This document shows positions 60,216 through 64,000 of a stretch of 64,000 nt of DNA, in pieces. The DNA is taken from the NCBI GenBank assembly GCA_963627995.1, contig CAVGCV010000008.1, positions 1 through 64,000 on the forward strand. The letters are read 5' to 3'. Both the position numbers and the translations under genes were made by a program. The notes beneath the pieces are model-generated. The model ran no database searches, was not told the origin of the DNA, and saw only the letters and a program-made list of their open reading frames with translations. The DNA is from UBA3839 sp963627995. GTDB lineage: Bacteria > Bacteroidota > Bacteroidia > Bacteroidales > Bacteroidaceae. The first letter of the stretch is position 1. Each line of letters starts with the position of its first letter.

Positions 60216-62045
60216 CTATGCCAGCTCCAGGCTGAGCGCTTCCTTGAGCTTCGCGAGCGCGGGGTTTTCCTTGCAGAGGATGCCGAACTGCTCCGCCCTG
60301 CTGTAGGTGCGGGGGCGTTCCGCCTCCTCGCGCACGCGGATGTCCAGCCGCAGCTCGTCGCTGTGTAGAAAGGCGCGGATGCCCGCCGCGAGGTCGTCGG
60401 CGATGCGCTTGAAGTCGCTTTCGACCAGCGGCGAGTCCACCGCCACTTCCACAGTTCTTCCGTCGGGGTTCAGCGTGGGCTTCGTGTACTTCATCCTCAT
60501 GGCCGTGGCGGTCTCCTCCTTGGGCAGGAAGCTTGCGAAGGTGCGCCAGGCGGTGAGCAGGGCGGTTTCGTCCAGCTCCAGCTTCTCCAGCTTCTCCGCT
60601 TCGGCCTGCATCAGCCGGCGCGCCGCCTGCGCGGGGCTCTCGGCCTGTTCCGCGTTGGCCGGCGCTGCGGCGGCGGTGCTGCGGATGGAGAATCGGAGCG
60701 CGGCCGCGTGGGGCGTGGCTGCAGCCGGCTGCGCGGTGGGTGCGGCGGGTGCGTTCTGCTGCGGCGCGCGCGGTGCGCGTTCTGCCGCGGGCTTGGGTGT
60801 GGCCGTGCGCTTGGTGCTGAACAGCGGGCGTGGCGGCCGGTGGCACTTGAGTGCCGACAGGCCTGCGCCGAGCTTCGTGGCGCAGAGCCTTAGGAGTAGG
60901 GTGTTAGTCTGCGTAGGGCCAAGCCCGGAGGCGGGGTCGTCGTCGCCGCCCTGCGCCAGCTGCGCCATCTCGATGAGCGTCAGCTCCACGAGCAGCCTCC
61001 TGTTTTGGCTCTGGCGGTAGTTGATGTCGCAGTCGGTGCACAGGCGGATGGCGGCGTAGAGCCACTTCGGGGGGCACCGCCGCGCCTGCTCGGCGTAGCG
61101 GGCGCGCACTTCGTCGGAGGTCTCGAGGAGGCGCACCGTCTGCTCGTCCCTGCTCACGAGCAGGCTGCGCAGGTGCGTGCTGAGTCCGCCGACGAAGTGG
61201 CTTCCCTCGAAGCCTTTGGCGAGGATTTCGTTGAGTGTCAGCAGAAGGTTGGGCACGCTGCCCTTCAGGAGGTCGTCCACCGCGCGGAAGTAGTAGTCGC
61301 TGTCCAGCACGTTGAGGTCGGCAATCACGCCCTGGTAGGTGATGTTGTTCTGGCAGAACGACGCCACTTGGTCGAAGATGGAGAGCGCGTCCCTCATGCC
61401 GCCGTCGGCCTTCTGCGCGATGACGGACAGCGCCTCGGGCTCGTAGGCGATGCCCTCCGCGCGCGCCACGTTCTCGAGGTGCCCCACGATGTCGCGCACG
61501 TTCATGCGGTTGAAGTCGTAAATCTGGCACCGCGACAGGATGGTGGGGAGGAGCTTGTGCTTTTCGGTCGTGGCAAGGATGAAGACGGCGTGCGCCGGCG
61601 GCTCCTCCAGGGTCTTGAGGAATGCGTTGAACGCTGCGGGGGAGAGCATGTGCACCTCGTCGATGATGAACACCTTGTAGCGTCCGATTTGCGGCGGGAT
61701 GTTCACCTGCTCTATGAGCTGGCGGATGTCGTCGACCCCGTTGTTCGACGCGGCGTCGAGCTCGTGGATGTTGTACGACCGCTGCTCGTTGAACGCGCGG
61801 CACGACTCGCACGCCTCGCACGCCTCGCCGCCCTCGCGCGGCGACAGGCAGTTGATGGTCTTGGCGAAGATGCGCGCGCAAGTGGTCTTGCCCACGCCGC
61901 GCGGGCCGCAGAACAGGTAGGCGTGCGCCAGGCGGCCGGAGCGTATGGAGTTGCGCAGGGTGGTGGTCAGCGCCTCCTGGCCCACCACGCTGGCGAACGT
62001 CGTCGGGCGGTATTTCCGCGCCGAGACAATGTATTCACTCGTCAT
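60216..62045 (-). CDS. dnaX: DNA polymerase III subunit gamma/tau
   Basis: 609 aa from MTSEYIVSARKYRPTTFASVVGQ. Walker A CGPRGVGKTTCARIF is at about 46-60, a zinc-binding Cys set follows (CLSPREGGEACEACESC), and the Walker B region is IIDEVHMLSPAAFNAFLKTLEEPP. The clamp-loader collar extends to about 370. A Pro/Ala-rich linker (about 400-480) leads to a C-terminal region that would bind polymerase in tau. The 79 codons of open frame upstream are excluded because the -7 box TATATTTGC (62069-62077) lies inside them. Confidence 0.95.
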   Translation of the reverse strand: MTSEYIVSARKYRPTTFASVVGQEALTTTLRNSIRSGRLAHAYLFCGPRGVGKTTCARIFAKTINCLSPREGGEACEACESCRAFNEQRSYNIHELDAASNNGVDDIRQLIEQVNIPPQIGRYKVFIIDEVHMLSPAAFNAFLKTLEEPPAHAVFILATTEKHKLLPTILSRCQIYDFNRMNVRDIVGHLENVARAEGIAYEPEALSVIAQKADGGMRDALSIFDQVASFCQNNITYQGVIADLNVLDSDYYFRAVDDLLKGSVPNLLLTLNEILAKGFEGSHFVGGLSTHLRSLLVSRDEQTVRLLETSDEVRARYAEQARRCPPKWLYAAIRLCTDCDINYRQSQNRRLLVELTLIEMAQLAQGGDDDPASGLGPTQTNTLLLRLCATKLGAGLSALKCHRPPRPLFSTKRTATPKPAAERAPRAPQQNAPAAPTAQPAAATPHAAALRFSIRSTAAAAPANAEQAESPAQAARRLMQAEAEKLEKLELDETALLTAWRTFASFLPKEETATAMRMKYTKPTLNPDGRTVEVAVDSPLVESDFKRIADDLAAGIRAFLHSDELRLDIRVREEAERPRTYSRAEQFGILCKENPALAKLKEALSLELA

Positions 62046-62068
62046 GTTGCTGTCGGTTTCTCGTTCCG

Positions 62069-62077
62069 GCAAATATA
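62069..62077 (-). promoter_or_regulatory. -7 box of dnaX
   Basis: Minus-strand TATATTTGC 23 bp before the dnaX start; divergent from the DUF554 gene promoter. Confidence 0.58.
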
Positions 62078-62161
62078 CGCCTTTTTTGCGAGACGTGCCG
62101 GCCGCGCTGCCGAAATCTCCGCCGCCGCGCCGAAAAATGCGCGCCCTTGGCGGAAAATGCC

Positions 62162-62170
62162 TATCTTTGC
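62162..62170 (+). promoter_or_regulatory. -7 box of DUF554 gene
   Basis: TATCTTTGC, an exact match, 35 bp before the ATG at 62206. Confidence 0.6.
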
Positions 62171-62205
62171 GCCGGCTTTCCCGTGCGGGAAGAAAACGCA
62201 AGGAT

Positions 62206-62886
62206 ATGACAGGAACAATCGCCAACACGTGCGCCATCGTCGCCGGCACGCTGCTCGGGGCCGCGCTCAGGCGCGGCATCAAGGAGCGCTATCAGTCCGC
62301 GCTCTACACGGCGATGGGCCTCTGCGCCGTCGCGCTCGGATTCGAAGCGTGCGCCGTCCACCTCCCGAAGTCCACGGTGCCGGTACTTTTCATCGTCAGT
62401 CTGGCCGTCGGCTCGCTCGCCGGCGCGATGCTGCGGCTCGACGAGCGGTTCAAGCGGCTCGCCTCGCGCGGCTCGAAGGACGGCCGGCTGGGCGAGGGCC
62501 TCTGCACGGGCGTGCTGCTCTACTGCCTCGGGTCGCTCTCCATGGTGGGGCCGGTGCTGTCCGCGCTCCACGGCGACAACACCTACCTCTACGCCAACGC
62601 CACGCTCGACCTCGTCTCCTCCGCCGTCCTCGCCTCCACCTACGGCATCGGGATGATATGGGCCGCGCCGGTGCTCTTCTGCTGGCAGGGCGCGTTCTAC
62701 CTCGCGGCGCGCCTCTCGTCCGGGGCCATCAGCGACGCGCTGCTCACCGAGCTCAGCATCGTGGGCGGCGCGCTGGTCGCCGCCACGGGCTTCGGCATAC
62801 TCGGCATCAAGGACTGCAAGACGCTGAACATGCTCCCGTCGCTGCTCGTCCCCGTCCTCTACTTCCTCCTGCGGAGCCTTTTCTGA
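62206..62886 (+). CDS. DUF554-family membrane protein
   Basis: 226 aa with about 6-7 membrane helices. MTGTIANTCAIVAGTLLGA, YTAMGLCAVALGFEA and CTGVLLYCLGSLSMVGPVLSAL are characteristic of DUF554 (YdfK-like) proteins, and the conserved Gly-rich helices recall transporters. The function is unknown; no neighbour suggests one. The start follows the -7 box; 87 upstream codons overlap the dnaX 5' end and are excluded. Confidence 0.88.
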   Translation: MTGTIANTCAIVAGTLLGAALRRGIKERYQSALYTAMGLCAVALGFEACAVHLPKSTVPVLFIVSLAVGSLAGAMLRLDERFKRLASRGSKDGRLGEGLCTGVLLYCLGSLSMVGPVLSALHGDNTYLYANATLDLVSSAVLASTYGIGMIWAAPVLFCWQGAFYLAARLSSGAISDALLTELSIVGGALVAATGFGILGIKDCKTLNMLPSLLVPVLYFLLRSLF

Positions 62887-62969
62887 ACCCGTGCCGGCCG
62901 CCCGCCGCGCCGCCCGCCGCCGCCGTCCGCGCGCGTGCGGAAAGGGGCGCGCGGAGGGCCTGGAGTCGC

Positions 62970-63079
62970 GGCGCACTGAAAATTTATTTTGAGCGCACCG
63001 GAAAAATATTTTGAGCGCACCGGGAAAAAACTTGCGGCGCACTCAAAATAAATTTTCAGTGCGCCGCGATTTTCGCAAC
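62970..63079. repeat. 22-bp periodic array D (5 units)
   Basis: Units start at 62970, 62992, 63014, 63036 and 63058. Heads are GGCGCACT, AGCGCACC, AGCGCACC, GGCGCACT and AGTGCGCC. Tails are GAAAATTTATTTTG, GGAAAAATATTTTG, GGGAAAAAACTTGC, CAAAATAAATTTTC and GCGATTTTCGCAAC. This is the most uniform array of the six. It fills the gap before the queuosine-precursor transporter promoter. Confidence 0.9.
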
Positions 63080-63136
63080 ACTGCGGACATCCCGGTTTTC
63101 CTCCGCGCGGAGGGCGGGCATGTCGGGCGGAATGCG

Positions 63137-63145
63137 TAACTTTGC
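63137..63145 (+). promoter_or_regulatory. -7 box of yhhQ-like gene
   Basis: TAACTTTGC, an exact match, 76 bp before the ATG and 57 bp after array D. Confidence 0.62.
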
Positions 63146-63221
63146 GCCGGAAATTCCACTTTGCATCGCAGCGCGGGCCCGCGCTGCCGTGTGCTTGACC
63201 ACCACGTAAAAAACAAGAACA

Positions 63222-63908
63222 ATGAAACATCCAAAGACTGTGCCCGTGTCGCTCATGCTCATGGGCGTGCTGTTCTGCGTGTGCCTCGTCACTTCCAACC
63301 TCTTGGAGACCAAGGTGCTGCAGCTCGGCCCCGTTGCCCTGACGGCGGGCTTCCTCGTGTTCCCCGTTTCCTACATCCTCAACGACTGTGTGGCCGAGGT
63401 GTGGGGCTTCCGCAAGGCGCGGCTCCTCATCTGGCTCGGATTTGCCGCCAACTTCATGGTTGTCGCGCTCGCAGGGCTCGCCACGGTGCTGCCCGCCGCG
63501 CCCTACTGGCAGGGCGACGAGGCGTTCCGCTTCGTCTTCGGCCTCGCGCCGCGCATCGCCGGGGCGAGCCTGACGGCGTTCCTGGTGGGCTCGTTCCTCA
63601 ACGCGTGGGTGATGAGCCGCATGAAGCTGCGCGACCGCGGCCGCCACTTCTCGTGGCGCGCCATCGCCTCGACCGTGGTGGGGGAGAGCGCCGACTCCGC
63701 CGTGTTCTTCCCCCTGGCGTTCGGCGGGCTGGTGGAGGTGCGGGAGCTGCTGGAGCTGATGGCGGTGCAGGTGGCGGCGAAGACCCTCTACGAGGTCGTC
63801 GCGCTGCCCGTCACGGTGAGGGTCGTGCGCTACGTGAAGCGCACGGAGCGCACCGACGTGTATGACGAGAACGTGTCGTACAACATTTTGAAGGTAAAAG
63901 ACTTATAG
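63222..63908 (+). CDS. yhhQ: Queuosine precursor transporter (YhhQ/VUT family)
   Basis: 228 aa with six membrane helices. Family motifs: LVTSNLLETKVLQLG near the N-terminus, VFPVSYILNDCVAEVWGFRKA, and the late STVVGESADSAVFFPLAF. It imports a 7-deazaguanine precursor for tRNA queuosine. The next gene looks like a queuosine pathway enzyme, 20 bp downstream, which supports the role. Confidence 0.92.
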   Translation: MKHPKTVPVSLMLMGVLFCVCLVTSNLLETKVLQLGPVALTAGFLVFPVSYILNDCVAEVWGFRKARLLIWLGFAANFMVVALAGLATVLPAAPYWQGDEAFRFVFGLAPRIAGASLTAFLVGSFLNAWVMSRMKLRDRGRHFSWRAIASTVVGESADSAVFFPLAFGGLVEVRELLELMAVQVAAKTLYEVVALPVTVRVVRYVKRTERTDVYDENVSYNILKVKDL

Positions 63909-63928
63909 CTGAAGCATTGAACCACGAC

Positions 63929-64000
63929 ATGAATACAGAGATGACCACTCCCGCCCGCTGCGGCGACCGCTCCGGCGAGGGGCTGAAGGCCCTGGGGCGG
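63929..64000 (+). CDS. Start of a possible queF (preQ0 reductase), cut by window end
   Basis: 24 codons are visible, MNTEMTTPARCGDRSGEGLK then ALGR. QueF proteins often have a short variable leader and then a LxxLGR/K segment, and a queuosine gene is expected after yhhQ. Too little is present for a firm call; the start could also be the Met at 63941. Confidence 0.42.
   Translation, partial: MNTEMTTPARCGDRSGEGLKALGR

Overview
The window looks like chromosomal DNA of a member of the Bacteroidales, probably Prevotellaceae-like. The reasons are: a Bacteroidetes-type promoter -7 box (TAnnTTTGC, sometimes with TTTG 19-23 bp upstream) in front of most transcription units; a Nudix-type AraR regulator inside an araBAD-type operon; a fused NfnAB; a stand-alone AICAR formyltransferase; and secreted proteins ending in Prevotella-style tails such as NGKKILVQ. 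Most of the window is GC-rich, but about 19.3-31.4 kb (arabinose and galactose genes) is visibly more AT-rich. I see no rRNA, phage, insertion sequence, SusC/SusD pair or CRISPR array.

Layout. 0-1.8 kb: 3' end of a tRNA-Gly and a short comEC. 1.8-17 kb, all minus strand: secreted carbohydrate-related genes (GH51 arabinofuranosidase and GH43; then a tight three-gene operon of a 1353-aa unrecognised CBM-like/helical enzyme-like protein, a CapA-like/NlpC-P60 fusion and a 1469-aa CotH-kinase/lamin-tail protein; then a beta-helix lipoprotein). 17.2-27.3 kb: L-arabinose operon galM-transporter-araR-araD-araA-araB-tkt. 27.6-31.4 kb: galactose operon galM-permease-galK. 31.8-37.7 kb: housekeeping operon purH(AICARFT)-small basic ORF-tcdA-serS-nfnAB. 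38.3-40.3 kb: GH27 alpha-galactosidase. 40.4-44.3 kb: unknown acidic-tailed protein, BY-kinase/Wzc-like protein and HAD-like protein. 44.4-49.1 kb: glycogen operon (debranching enzyme, glycogen synthase-like GT4, GH57-like protein), divergent from a Crp/Fnr regulator. 50-64 kb: Spy-like periplasmic protein, tRNA-Lys, altronate dehydratase, ABC-F ATPase, cytidine deaminase, GH73-LysM hydrolase, RNase G/E with a 29-aa basic peptide gene and HU, dapA, dnaX, DUF554, queuosine-precursor transporter and the start of a possible queF.

Metabolic logic. Secreted GH51/GH43 and GH27 would release L-arabinose and galactose. GalM proteins, a Na+/solute symporter and an MFS permease bring the sugars in. AraABD plus transketolase, and GalK, feed central metabolism; glycogen genes handle storage.

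The most unusual feature is a family of intergenic arrays. Six gene-free regions (about 4.6, 15.2, 17.1, 37.9, 51.2 and 63.0 kb) hold 5-14 tandem units with a strict 22-bp period. Each unit has an 8-bp near-palindromic head (GGYGCRCY-like, or AAGTACTT) followed by a variable 14-bp AT-leaning tail. The phase is kept even where sequence identity is nearly lost. In four of the six, the near edge lies about 140-170 bp upstream of a start codon. I find no standard feature class that explains them. Other points of interest are the CapA-NlpC fusion with apparently dead CapA ligands, a GH57 protein lacking both catalytic residues, an ABC-F protein with a degenerate second ATP site, and a 29-codon basic peptide gene next to RNase G/E.
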